Source of the DNA: Stagnimonas sp965279705
GTDB lineage: Bacteria; Pseudomonadota; Gammaproteobacteria; Nevskiales; Nevskiaceae
Direction of reading: 5' to 3'
NCBI GenBank assembly: GCA_965279705.1
Contig: OZ257257.1
Span: forward strand, 868,001 to 932,000
DNA: 64,000 bases
A model generated the notes under the pieces. It had not been told where the DNA came from and searched no databases. It worked only from the letters and a program-made list of their open reading frames with translations. Below, in pieces: positions 50,770 to 58,918 of this stretch (its first letter is position 1; each line of letters starts with the position of its first letter). Position numbers and translations under genes: made by a program.

Positions 50770-51348
50770 TCAACGATCGAGGTGGGCAGACGCCGCCGCA
50801 CACGGCAGCATGCCCGCGGCAGTGGGGTCGGGCGGCTGACGAAAAATCACCTGCGGCTTGTCGCTGAAGAGCGCTTGCAGTGACTTCCAGGCTGCCGCTG
50901 CCGAAGCGGGCAGTTCTGCATTCAGCGCCAATGCGGGCACCACCAGCTGGCCGTCCTTGACGAAGCCGGGCATCAACCGGCTGGGGTCGTCAATCAGCTT
51001 GCGGTAGCGGCGGCGATGGTCGCGATAGTGATCGCGGCTGACGATGCAGGCACCGTTCAATCGGGCAAGCCGCAGCAGCACGCCATCGGCAGAGCGGCCC
51101 GAAGGCGCTTCGATGCAGTGGTTGTGGTGCTGAATGAGCTGAGCGTATGGATCGTGCTCATGCTTCAGCTGATGGCGGGCGCTGGCATCGAACACCATCA
51201 GGGCACGGTGCCCATCGGCCAGCAGTTGCGCCGTCAATGCCAGCGGCACGCGCAGGGTTGGCGGATTGCCGCACCAGTACGCGACGTTGAGAGCGTCGAT
51301 CAGAAAGCCGCTGGTTTGAGGCAGAAATGCCGCTTCGGCACGCGTCAT
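50770..51348 (-). CDS. NYN/PIN-like putative ribonuclease
   Basis: A 192-residue protein resembling the NYN/Zc3h12a-type PIN nucleases. Acidic motifs appear in order: FLIDALNVAYW (Asp-x-x-Asn), ALMVFDASARHQLK, GRSADGVLLRLARLNGA and CIVSRDHYRDHRRRYRKL. Together these would form the metal-binding site of a single-strand RNase. The remaining 60 residues carry no clear motif. Target RNA unknown. No antitoxin-like gene is adjacent; the neighbour downstream is a small exported protein. Confidence 0.75.
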   Translation of the reverse strand: MTRAEAAFLPQTSGFLIDALNVAYWCGNPPTLRVPLALTAQLLADGHRALMVFDASARHQLKHEHDPYAQLIQHHNHCIEAPSGRSADGVLLRLARLNGACIVSRDHYRDHRRRYRKLIDDPSRLMPGFVKDGQLVVPALALNAELPASAAAAWKSLQALFSDKPQVIFRQPPDPTAAGMLPCAAASAHLDR

Positions 51349-51403
51349 TTCAATGCGTCGAAAGCCAAGTCAAGCAACGGACGAGGCTTCTTCGACGGGC
51401 GGG

Positions 51404-51943
51404 TTAAACCGCAGCGGCATGCTTCGCCCTCAGGATAATTGCGGCGGCGAAAGCGGCCTCGATGGACGCACCGGCAAAGGCCGCGACGTAGGGCTGCGCT
51501 TTTGATGCAGCGAGGAAATAGCCTGCCAATGCGAGCACGACACCGCACACCCAGTAGACGCGCAGACCATAGAGCGTGCGAAACGTGAGGTAGCGACCGC
51601 CAATGACGAGAAGCATGGCAGGAAAGAACCACCGCACATTGAATTGAGAAACGGCGTAAGTGATGGGAAGGCAAAGGATCAGCCACGCCGTGCCCTCCAG
51701 AGCGAGAGCGCCGAGCGGATTGGTCTTGGCATGCTTGCCCGAACGGCCCAGGGCCTTGCAGAGCAAGACCGCCGCCGGATGGATGAGCATGCCGCCCACG
51801 AACAACGCCCAGACAGCGTTTGAGGGAGATGTCTGCATTGCAACGAGGCCTGCAACAAACCATGCAAGGGCGGAGGCAAGCATGCCGGGAGCGCCTGACA
51901 AGTAGGCAAGGCGCATGTCACGTTGAGCTTCGTCAGTGGTCAT
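51404..51943 (-). CDS. Multi-helix membrane protein (DUF7010-like)
   Basis: A 179-residue membrane protein with about six helices (MLASALAWFVAGLVAM, VWALFVGGMLIHPAAVLLC, LEGTAWLILCLPITYAV, WFFPAMLLVIGGRYLTF, VYWVCGVVLALAGYFLA, IEAAFAAAIILRA). A conserved-looking FVGGMLIHPAAVLLCKALGRSGKH and IGGRYLTFRTLYGLRVYW are consistent with the DUF7010 group, named from memory. The function is unknown. It lies 55 bases upstream of the NYN gene on the same strand. The 149 bases to the LVIVD gene show nothing recognisable. Confidence 0.65.
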   Translation of the reverse strand: MTTDEAQRDMRLAYLSGAPGMLASALAWFVAGLVAMQTSPSNAVWALFVGGMLIHPAAVLLCKALGRSGKHAKTNPLGALALEGTAWLILCLPITYAVSQFNVRWFFPAMLLVIGGRYLTFRTLYGLRVYWVCGVVLALAGYFLAASKAQPYVAAFAGASIEAAFAAAIILRAKHAAAV

Positions 51944-52092
51944 GAGTGGACGCCACGTTAGGGGAAAGGGTCATCAGATTGTTATAGAAAATCCAGCGGC
52001 AGGCTCGGTCGTTCTCTGCTGTTGCGGCATTGCGGCGCAGATCGAACCTGTGCGCAAGAGCGTCGCTGAATCCACCCGTTGCTGCGCACCCT

Positions 52093-53547
52093 TCAATTCG
52101 CCCAGGCCCCATTGGTCACCCGCACGGCATAGAACCCGCTGTAGACATCGCTGTACCAGATCTCCTTGCGCTCGGGCACGAAGCTGGGGCTGGACATGGC
52201 ATAACCGCTGGCCTCGAGGATGGGGGTGATGCGCGGCGTCAGGGGCGGATTGAAATAGGCGACTTCACGCGGCCTGGCCGGGTCGCGGATATCGAACACG
52301 CGCAAGCCCGAGATGATCATGCTGCACGCGACGATGTCGGGGTTCACACGCGTCGGCAGGTTGCAGTAATGACCGGCGTAACCTTGGCCCAGCGAGAAGG
52401 CAGCGCCCGGATCATTGGCGATGGCAGCGAAGTTTTCCGGGTTGTGCACTTCAAGGCGGATGTTGGAGAGCACCTTGGGCTTGGTCTCGTCGGCAATGTC
52501 GATGATGCGTGCGGCACCCACGCCGCTTTCGCGGGCGAACTCGTCAATCTCCAAGAGGTATGGATGACCATCTCGTGTGAAGGGCAGGGCGTTCTGCGGG
52601 ATGCTCGAAGGCGTCCAGGTGAGGCGTGAGATTTCGCGCGCCTGCGGGTTGGGCTTGCGGGCCTGGAAGTCTGAGATGTCGAGAATGATCAGGCCGCGAT
52701 CCTTCGGCAGGTCGGGCAGGCTGCACGTCACGCCATAAGCGCAGGCGGCGCCGGCAAGTCCCACCCCGGCGAGGTAGGCGCGGCTGCCGTCATCGCTGAT
52801 CGACAGACCGTGCGAAAAGAACGGGATCACGCCCAGAATCCTGGGCAGCACCGGATTACTGATGTCGATGGCGGTGATCGTCGGTGTGCCGGGCGAGGCG
52901 GTGTAGAAGGTCTTGCCGTCTGGCGACATGCCGCTCTCGTGCCCGGTGAGGCCGAAGGAGGCGATGGATTTGACCTCGGGGTGCCGGCAGTCTTTCGAGA
53001 GGTCATAGATGTCGACGAAGCCCGGATACAGCGCGGGATTGCCGGTGACGGCGGCCATCAGGCCGCTTTTCTGACTCACCACCAGAGACTCGTGCGGTGT
53101 GAGCATCGCGGGCGTTTGCAGCCTTGCGGTGAGCACCGGCTTGGCGGGGTTGCTCATGTCCAGCACGTTCACGCCAGACTCGCCGGTGCCGAAGTTGGTC
53201 GGGTAGGCGAGCGTGGTGTCGTAGTAGGCGCAGTCGTGGCCGGCGGCATCGACGTAGCGCTCCACCTTGAAGCCACCCACGGTGCCGATGGCGGTCTCGA
53301 CCGTGTAGCTGCCGACCATCTCGGTGTTGCAGGTGTAGCCCTCTGCGGCACGGCCGCTGACGTGTTCGGCGCGGCTGATGCGGCCCTGCATACCGAGTTC
53401 GGGTCGCGAGCCAGGGCCGCAGATGGCCTTGGGTGTCGCGGGTGCACCGACGGCCACCGGTGGCAACTTCGAGGGGCTGGAATCTGCGCCGCAGGCGGCC
53501 AGAAAAACGGCTGCGCCAAGCGCCAACACGATACTGGCTCGATTCAT
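52093..53547 (-). CDS. LVIVD-repeat lipoprotein
   Basis: A 484-residue lipoprotein with lipobox LAAC. The mature chain is a series of LVIVD/beta-propeller-like repeats: GVNVLDMSNPAKPVLTARLQ, FVDIYDLSKDCRHPEVKSIASF, ITAIDISNPVLPRILGVI, AARIIDIADETKPKVLSNIRL and GLRVFDIRDPARPREVAYF. It has several Cys (CGPGSRPE, YTCNTE, HDCAYYD). The family is common but uncharacterised, expected on the cell surface or periplasm. GGAGGAG precedes the ATG at 53547. It follows the GGDEF gene on the same strand by 49 bases. Confidence 0.85.
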   Translation of the reverse strand: MNRASIVLALGAAVFLAACGADSSPSKLPPVAVGAPATPKAICGPGSRPELGMQGRISRAEHVSGRAAEGYTCNTEMVGSYTVETAIGTVGGFKVERYVDAAGHDCAYYDTTLAYPTNFGTGESGVNVLDMSNPAKPVLTARLQTPAMLTPHESLVVSQKSGLMAAVTGNPALYPGFVDIYDLSKDCRHPEVKSIASFGLTGHESGMSPDGKTFYTASPGTPTITAIDISNPVLPRILGVIPFFSHGLSISDDGSRAYLAGVGLAGAACAYGVTCSLPDLPKDRGLIILDISDFQARKPNPQAREISRLTWTPSSIPQNALPFTRDGHPYLLEIDEFARESGVGAARIIDIADETKPKVLSNIRLEVHNPENFAAIANDPGAAFSLGQGYAGHYCNLPTRVNPDIVACSMIISGLRVFDIRDPARPREVAYFNPPLTPRITPILEASGYAMSSPSFVPERKEIWYSDVYSGFYAVRVTNGAWAN

Positions 53548-53596
53548 GTCAGGTCTCCTCCCGATCACGTCGGACACAGCATAAGCGCAATGGCGT

Positions 53597-54574
53597 TTAA
53601 GGCATGGCGGCGGTCTGCTGCCTTTTCTTCTTGTCTTCGTACATCAAGCCATCCGCTTCTTCGATCAAGGCCTCGATCGACGCGTGCCGCTGCGGATCGA
53701 ACTGGGCAGCCCCGACGCTGTACTGGATGTCGTAGCCGCGCCGATCGTTCTTGTTGACCTGATCCAGCTCAGCCGTCAGCCGCTCCAGCACGAGTCTGGA
53801 GGCCTCCGCATCGGCATCGGTCAGCAGCACCACGAACTCGTCACCGCCGAGACGGCCGACGACATCGGAGTCGCGGAAGATATTGCGCAGCGCGGTAGCG
53901 AATACCGTGAGTGCCCGGTCGCCTTCTGCGTGTCCATACTGGTCGTTGATCTGCTTGAACTTGTTGAGGTCGAAGAAGAACAGCGAAGCCGGCTTGTGCT
54001 GGCGCTTGCAGACGTGCAGCGCATGCTGCGCCAGCGCGATGAAGCCGCGCCGGTTGGAGAGCAGGGTCATCTCGTCCATGGTCGCCAGTTGCACGGCGGC
54101 GATTTCCTGCTCGGCCATGGCAGCCAGATCCTGCAACAGCTCGCGGTCGTCGGCGCTCAGCACGCGCGGCTGGCGGTCGATCAGGCAGAGCGTGCCGATC
54201 TTGCTGCCGTTGGAAACCACCAATGGACAGCCGGCGTAAAAGCGGATCTTCGGGTCGCCGGTGACCAGCGGGTTGTCGCTGAAGCGTTCATCCAGCGCGG
54301 CATCCGGCACCAGAAAGGCGTCGTCGCCGAGAATCGCGTGGCCGCAGAACGAGATGTCGCGCGGGGTTTCGGAGGCGCCGAGACCGACGCTGGATTTGAA
54401 CCATTGCCGCTCGTCGTCCACGAGGCTGATGAGCGAAATCGGCACGCCGAACAGGCGCTTGGCGAGTCGGGTGAGCCGGTCGAAGCGCTCCTCCGGCGAG
54501 GTATCGAGAATCTTCAGCGATCGCAGCGTCTCCAGACGCTTGCCTTCATCAGCGGGCTTGGCGGGGGCTTGCAT
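53597..54574 (-). CDS. GAF-GGDEF diguanylate cyclase
   Basis: A cytoplasmic diguanylate cyclase of 325 residues. It has a GAF sensor domain at about 25-160 (LFGVPISLISLVDDERQWFKSS, ISFCGHAILGDDAFLVPDA, FYAGCPLVVSNGSKIGTLCLID) and a GGDEF domain at about 165-320. The active motif is RLGGDEFVVLL, and the inhibitory I-site RDSD lies five residues upstream. It makes c-di-GMP, likely product-inhibited. The ATG is at 54574. The 121 bases between it and the acyl-CoA ligase gene contain no recognised gene. Confidence 0.94.
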   Translation of the reverse strand: MQAPAKPADEGKRLETLRSLKILDTSPEERFDRLTRLAKRLFGVPISLISLVDDERQWFKSSVGLGASETPRDISFCGHAILGDDAFLVPDAALDERFSDNPLVTGDPKIRFYAGCPLVVSNGSKIGTLCLIDRQPRVLSADDRELLQDLAAMAEQEIAAVQLATMDEMTLLSNRRGFIALAQHALHVCKRQHKPASLFFFDLNKFKQINDQYGHAEGDRALTVFATALRNIFRDSDVVGRLGGDEFVVLLTDADAEASRLVLERLTAELDQVNKNDRRGYDIQYSVGAAQFDPQRHASIEALIEEADGLMYEDKKKRQQTAAMP

Positions 54575-54695
54575 GGCGGTGTCTTTAGAGAAAATGGATG
54601 CGGCAATTCTAGGGAGCTACAGCGTGTGCAAGATGAACCTCATTTGCCTTATCCGCCGCCTGACGGTGCGTCCGGGTGTGCTCTGAGGCAGGTCA

Positions 54696-56348
54696 TCAGG
54701 CTTCCCAACTCACCTTGTTGCGCGTCTCGCCCTCTTTGGCGATGAGCGTGTGGTAGCGCTTTTCGATTTCGTTGCGCTTCACTTTCATGGTGGGCGTCAT
54801 CAGATTGTTGTCGATGGTCCAGGGGTCTTTCACCACCACGATCTTGCCGATAGCTTCGTGCGGTTCCAGCGTGGTGTTCACTGCCTCCATCTCGGCCACC
54901 AGACCGCGCTCGATGTCTTCGCGCGGCTTGGTGCGGCCGGCGTCGTTGAGTGAGACGAGCATGATCGGCTGCTTCAGTTCGCTGCCGACGAAGCAGAGTT
55001 GCTCGATGTCGGTATTGCGCGCCAGCGCGCCTTCGATGGGTGCAGGGGCGACGTACTTGCCCTTCATGGTCTTGAAGATGTCTTTGGTGCGGCCGGTGAT
55101 GTAGAGGTAGCCGTCGGCATCGAGGCGGCCCTTGTCACCGGTGCGCAGGTAGCCGTCTTCGGTGAAGGTCTCCGCTGTTTTCTCGGGTTCTTTGTAATAG
55201 CCGGTCATCACGCCGGGGTGCTTGTACTGAATCTCGCCGTCGGCGGCGATGCGGGTGTTGGCACCGAGGTTTTCCTTGCCGACGGAGCCGATGCGATTGG
55301 CGTTGGGCAGGTTGGCGCTGGCGTAGATGCTGTTCTCGGTCATGCCGTAGCCCTGCAAGATCTGGATGTCGAGCTTGGCGAACCATTCGATCAAGGGCTT
55401 GGGCATGGGTGCGGCACCCGAGAAAATCAGCCAGGCGCGGTCGAGGCCGATCGCCTTCTTGATCTTGTTCTTGATGACGCTGGAGAGCAGCGGAATCTTC
55501 AGCAACTTGTCGAGTTTTTCCTGCGGCATTTTCTTCAGCACGCCGGCCTGAATGCGGGTGTAGACCAGCGGCACGCCGAAGAAGCGTGTGGGGCGCACGA
55601 AGGCGAGCTGCTCGGGCAGTTTTTCGAGATGCTCAAGAAAGTAGATCTGCGCGCCGAGGTAGAGGCTGCACATTTCCACCGCGCCGCGCTCGAACATGTG
55701 CGCGAGCGGCAGGTAGCTGAAGAAGATTTCTTCCCGCTTGGGCGGCATGGATTTCATCAGGCCATCGATGGTGAACTGGGCGTTGCGCCAGTTGAGCATC
55801 ACGCCCTTGGGGTGGCCGGTGGTGCCACTGGTGTAGACGAGGGTGATGAGCTCTTCCGGCCCGCGAATGATCGGTGCGGCGAGCGGGGTGTTGTCGGCAA
55901 TAACCGTGTCCCATTCCAGCTGGCAGGGCGGCGCATCGGGGTACGGCATGCGGATGGTGATGAGTTCGGGCGGCAGCACATCCATGAACTCCTTGGGCTC
56001 CATCATCGGGCCCACGATCACGACCTTGGCTTCGCAGTGCCCGAGGATGTACTTGAGATGCTCGGCCGACTGCTTGGGGTAGAGGCCCACGCTCACACAG
56101 CCGGCGGCGCTGATGGCGAGATCGGCCATGAACCAGTGCGCGGTGTTGCGGCCGCCGATGCCGATCGCCGATCCCTGCGGGATGCCCAGCTTCTGGATGG
56201 CCGCGGCCATGCGCATCACCTGGTTGGCGATCTCCTGATACTTCCACGCCCGCCACTCGCCGTTGATGCTCTGGTGCAACCACGGCCAGTTGGGTGTTTC
56301 CTTGGCGCGCAGCAGCAGTTTTTCGATCGGCGTTTGGGTGGCAAGCAT
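54696..56348 (-). CDS. Long-chain acyl-CoA synthetase (AMP-binding)
   Basis: An ATP-dependent acyl-CoA ligase of 550 residues. The P-loop is TLVYTSGTTGHPKGVMLNW; other blocks are GYGMTENSIYASANLP, GYLRTGDKGRLDADGYLYITGRTKDIFKTMKGKYVAPAPIEGAL and the C-terminal KVKRNEIEKRY. The plan matches COG1022-type long-chain ligases that link to lipid beta-oxidation. GGAG stands before ATG 56348; the longer frame to 56855 overlaps the divergent gene. Divergent from the strictosidine-synthase-like gene across 132 bases. Confidence 0.92.
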   Translation of the reverse strand: MLATQTPIEKLLLRAKETPNWPWLHQSINGEWRAWKYQEIANQVMRMAAAIQKLGIPQGSAIGIGGRNTAHWFMADLAISAAGCVSVGLYPKQSAEHLKYILGHCEAKVVIVGPMMEPKEFMDVLPPELITIRMPYPDAPPCQLEWDTVIADNTPLAAPIIRGPEELITLVYTSGTTGHPKGVMLNWRNAQFTIDGLMKSMPPKREEIFFSYLPLAHMFERGAVEMCSLYLGAQIYFLEHLEKLPEQLAFVRPTRFFGVPLVYTRIQAGVLKKMPQEKLDKLLKIPLLSSVIKNKIKKAIGLDRAWLIFSGAAPMPKPLIEWFAKLDIQILQGYGMTENSIYASANLPNANRIGSVGKENLGANTRIAADGEIQYKHPGVMTGYYKEPEKTAETFTEDGYLRTGDKGRLDADGYLYITGRTKDIFKTMKGKYVAPAPIEGALARNTDIEQLCFVGSELKQPIMLVSLNDAGRTKPREDIERGLVAEMEAVNTTLEPHEAIGKIVVVKDPWTIDNNLMTPTMKVKRNEIEKRYHTLIAKEGETRNKVSWEA

Positions 56349-56480
56349 CGGGTCTCCAGGGGTGTTTGATTTGATCTGACGGGTGCAGCGTGCAGTCGAT
56401 GCAGCGTTTTTGACACCGGCGCTATCATCACCGCCGACTTTACCTTGCCGCCGCGCTGTTCGCGCCCCCGACCAAAACCC

Positions 56481-57680
56481 ATGAAAAAAATCCTTCAGCT
56501 GCTTGCCGTAGTGGTCGTCGCTGCGCTGGGCTATCTGCTGTTCTGGCCGCTGCCGATCACGCCGGTGGCCTGGGTGCCGCCGCCGGCACCGGCGCTTGAA
56601 GGCGTGTATGCCGCCAACGACAAATTGAAGGCCGTGCAGCGCTTTGGCGTCGGCGTCGGCGTGGGGCCTGAGGGCATTGCGGTAGATGCGGCGGGCCGCA
56701 TCTACGCGGGCTATGTCGATGGCCGCATCGTGATGTTCTCTTACAACGGCAGCAGCTATCAGGAGATCGGCAAGAGCGAGGGGCGGCCGCTGGGCATCGC
56801 CTTTGGCCCGCATGGTGGGGTGGTGGTGGCCGATGCCTACAAGGGCCTGCTGCATTTCGGCAGCAGCACCACGCCGACGGTGCTAGCCACCGCAGCAGAC
56901 GGTGTGCCGTTTGCGCTAGTCGACGACGTGGCCAACACGCGCCTCGACAAGAACCTCTATTTCACCGATGCCGCGGCCTATCCGCTGCACGATGTGCTCT
57001 ACGAGTTCGTCGAGCACAAGGGCACCGGCCGGCTGCTGCAATACAACGTCGACAGCAAGGAAACCAAGGTGCTGATGAACGGCCTGCTGTTCGCCAACGG
57101 CGTGGCCGTGGGGCCGGACGACGCTTACGTGCTGGTCAACGAGACCGCCGCCTACCGCGTGATGCGCTACTGGCTCAAGGGCGAGAAGGCCGGCACCAGC
57201 GAGGTGTTCATCGACAACCTGCCGGGCCTGCCCGACAACATCAGCTACAACGAGCAGAACCACCGCTTCTGGCTCGCCTTGTTTTCACCGCGCTCGGCCT
57301 CGCTGGATGAGCTGGCCAACAAGCCGGCATGGATCAAGAAACTGGCCCTGCGCCTGCCCAAGTTCTTGCAGCCCGCGCCTGCGCACAAGGCCTGGGTGCT
57401 GGGGCTGGATGAAAACGGCAAGGTCATCGCCAATCTGCAGCACGATGCCAAGGACGCCTACGGCCCCATCACCAGCGTACGCGAATGGGGGCCGTGGCTA
57501 CTCTTCGGCTCGCTGGAGGCCGATAGCCTCGCGCGTCTGCCGCTCAACCAGGTGTTCGAGGGCAGCCCCCCGCCACCGGCCAACTGGCAGCAGCTCAAGC
57601 CCAGACCGCATCATTTCGAGCCGCCGCGCGTGGGTGAAGAAAGCGAGCTGCGTGCGCAGGACGAACGCGAAAAGCAGTGA
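56481..57680 (+). CDS. Strictosidine-synthase/SMP-30-like membrane-anchored protein
   Basis: A 399-residue protein with an N-terminal anchor helix (ILQLLAVVVVAALGYLLFWPL) and a six-bladed beta-propeller of the strictosidine synthase/gluconolactonase group. Motifs: GPEGIAVDAAGRIYAGYVDGRIV, GRPLGIAFGPHGGVVVADAYKGLL, LYFTDAAAYPLHDVLYEFVEHKGTGRLLQY and GLLFANGVAVGPDDAYVLVNET. In bacteria such proteins are proposed lactonases or esterases. It opens toward the fatty-acid cluster and is followed by a strong hairpin. The substrate is unknown. Confidence 0.85.
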   Translation: MKKILQLLAVVVVAALGYLLFWPLPITPVAWVPPPAPALEGVYAANDKLKAVQRFGVGVGVGPEGIAVDAAGRIYAGYVDGRIVMFSYNGSSYQEIGKSEGRPLGIAFGPHGGVVVADAYKGLLHFGSSTTPTVLATAADGVPFALVDDVANTRLDKNLYFTDAAAYPLHDVLYEFVEHKGTGRLLQYNVDSKETKVLMNGLLFANGVAVGPDDAYVLVNETAAYRVMRYWLKGEKAGTSEVFIDNLPGLPDNISYNEQNHRFWLALFSPRSASLDELANKPAWIKKLALRLPKFLQPAPAHKAWVLGLDENGKVIANLQHDAKDAYGPITSVREWGPWLLFGSLEADSLARLPLNQVFEGSPPPPANWQQLKPRPHHFEPPRVGEESELRAQDEREKQ

Positions 57681-57693
57681 TGTCTTTTTCATT

Positions 57694-57733
57694 CCCTCTC
57701 CCGCCTGCGGGAGAGGGGTAGGGGAGAGGGGCT
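57694..57733. terminator. CCCTCTCCCGC palindrome, terminator/REP-like
   Basis: CCCTCTCCCGC-CT-GCGGGAGAGGG (57694-57717) is an 11-bp perfect stem with a two-base loop, followed by a further GGGGAGAGGGG. It stands between the convergent strictosidine-like and AMACR-like genes. The sequence is of the kind repeated in extragenic spaces of many GC-rich proteobacteria. It can form in either orientation and may end both transcripts, though no T-tract follows. Confidence 0.7.
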
Positions 57734-57737
57734 GCCG

Positions 57738-58835
57738 CTACAGCGCGCCCAGAATCTCGGTGTTGTCCGCCCCCAGCTTGGGTGCCTCGCTCACTGCCAC
57801 GCCGCGCTGGCCATCAAACACCAGCGGCATCGCCACGGCGGGTTTGCCTGCCACTGTTTCTATCAGCCCGCGCGCCTTGGCCTGCACGCTTTGGAGCGCT
57901 TCAGCCGGCTTCAGGATCGGCGTCACACAGCAATCGGCGTCGACCAGCAGTAACGTCCACGCATCGCGCGTTTTGCTTTTGAACAAGGCTGTGAGTTCGC
58001 TGCGCAGCGCCTCGCCCTTGGGGCCTGGGGCCAGCGGCAACTTGGCGAGATCCGGCCGCTCCACCGCCTTGCAGAAGGCCACGAAGAACTTGCTCTCCAG
58101 CGCGCCCATCGCCATGTGCTGGCCGTCGGCGGTTTCATAGACGGCGTAGTTCGGCAGCGCACCGCTCAGCATGTCGCTGCCACGCGCTGCGGCCTCGCCC
58201 ACGGCGCGCAGGGTGGAGAGTGTGGTGGTTTGCAGCGCCAGCGTGCCGTCGAACATGGCGGCATCGACAAAGCAGCCTTCGCCGCTGGCCTTGGCCCCCA
58301 TTGCCGCCGCGACGATGCCGAGCGCGGCGGTGAGTGCACCACCGGCAAGGTCCGCGATCTGGAAGCCCGACATCGCCGGTGCTGCATCGGCCGCGCCGGT
58401 CTGGTCGAGCACGCCCGCATAGCCGCAATAGTTGAGATCGTGCCCGGCCTTGTCGCGCCAAGGGCCATCCTGCCCGTAGCCGGTGAGCGCGCAGAACACT
58501 AGGCGCGGGTTGATGGCTTTGAGCGCGGCATAGCCGCAGCCGAGCTTGTCCATCACACCGGGGCGAAAGCTTTCCAGCACCACGTCAGCGGTCTTTGCCA
58601 GCGCGTGCAGCTTCGCGACGTCGTCGGCATTCTTGAGATCAAGCGTGATCGACTTCTTGCCGCGATTGACCAGCGCGAACATCTCGGGCGACAGCAGTCG
58701 CGCGTAGTCCCCCGTGCCCGGCTCCTCTATCTTGATGACCGTTGCCCCCAGCTGCGCCAGATACAGCGAGCAGAACGGGCCGGGCAGCAGGCGGCTGAGA
58801 TCGAGAATGGTGAGACCGGAGAGCAGTGGGTTCAT
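57738..58835 (-). CDS. CaiB/BaiF-type CoA transferase, AMACR-like
   Basis: A 365-residue member of the CaiB/BaiF family closest in pattern to alpha-methylacyl-CoA racemase. Motifs: LDLSRLLPGPFCSLYLAQLGATVIKIEEPGTGD, NRGKKSITLDLK, ESFRPGVMDKLG, then GHDLNYCGYAGVL carrying the racemase His, FQIADLAGGALTAALG with the Asp, and GEGCFVDAAMFDG. It would invert the 2-methyl carbon of branched acyl-CoAs so they can be oxidised. It lies 83 bases after fadE on the same strand, beyond a terminator-like hairpin. Confidence 0.9.
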   Translation of the reverse strand: MNPLLSGLTILDLSRLLPGPFCSLYLAQLGATVIKIEEPGTGDYARLLSPEMFALVNRGKKSITLDLKNADDVAKLHALAKTADVVLESFRPGVMDKLGCGYAALKAINPRLVFCALTGYGQDGPWRDKAGHDLNYCGYAGVLDQTGAADAAPAMSGFQIADLAGGALTAALGIVAAAMGAKASGEGCFVDAAMFDGTLALQTTTLSTLRAVGEAAARGSDMLSGALPNYAVYETADGQHMAMGALESKFFVAFCKAVERPDLAKLPLAPGPKGEALRSELTALFKSKTRDAWTLLLVDADCCVTPILKPAEALQSVQAKARGLIETVAGKPAVAMPLVFDGQRGVAVSEAPKLGADNTEILGAL

Positions 58836-58865
58836 GGTTATTGAGATTTTTGTGGGGCCAAAACG

Positions 58866-58898
58866 AAAAATCCGCCACCGGCAATGCCGATGGCGGAT
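58866..58898 (-). terminator. Intrinsic terminator after fadE
   Basis: Read leftward, ATCCGCCA pairs with TGGCGGAT around an inner CGGC/GCCG stem with loop ATT (58870-58898), followed on the minus strand by TTTTT (A-run at 58866-58870). It should end transcription after fadE, so the AMACR-like gene may need its own promoter or read-through. Confidence 0.85.
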
Positions 58899-58918
58899 TC
58901 GATCACTATGCAGTGCTA

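Noticed and set aside
56349..56480. TTGACA near TATCAT in the fadD-like/strictosidine gap as a sigma-70 promoter
   Set aside because: The spacing is only about seven bases (56410-56415 and 56423-56428), too short for a -35/-10 pair.
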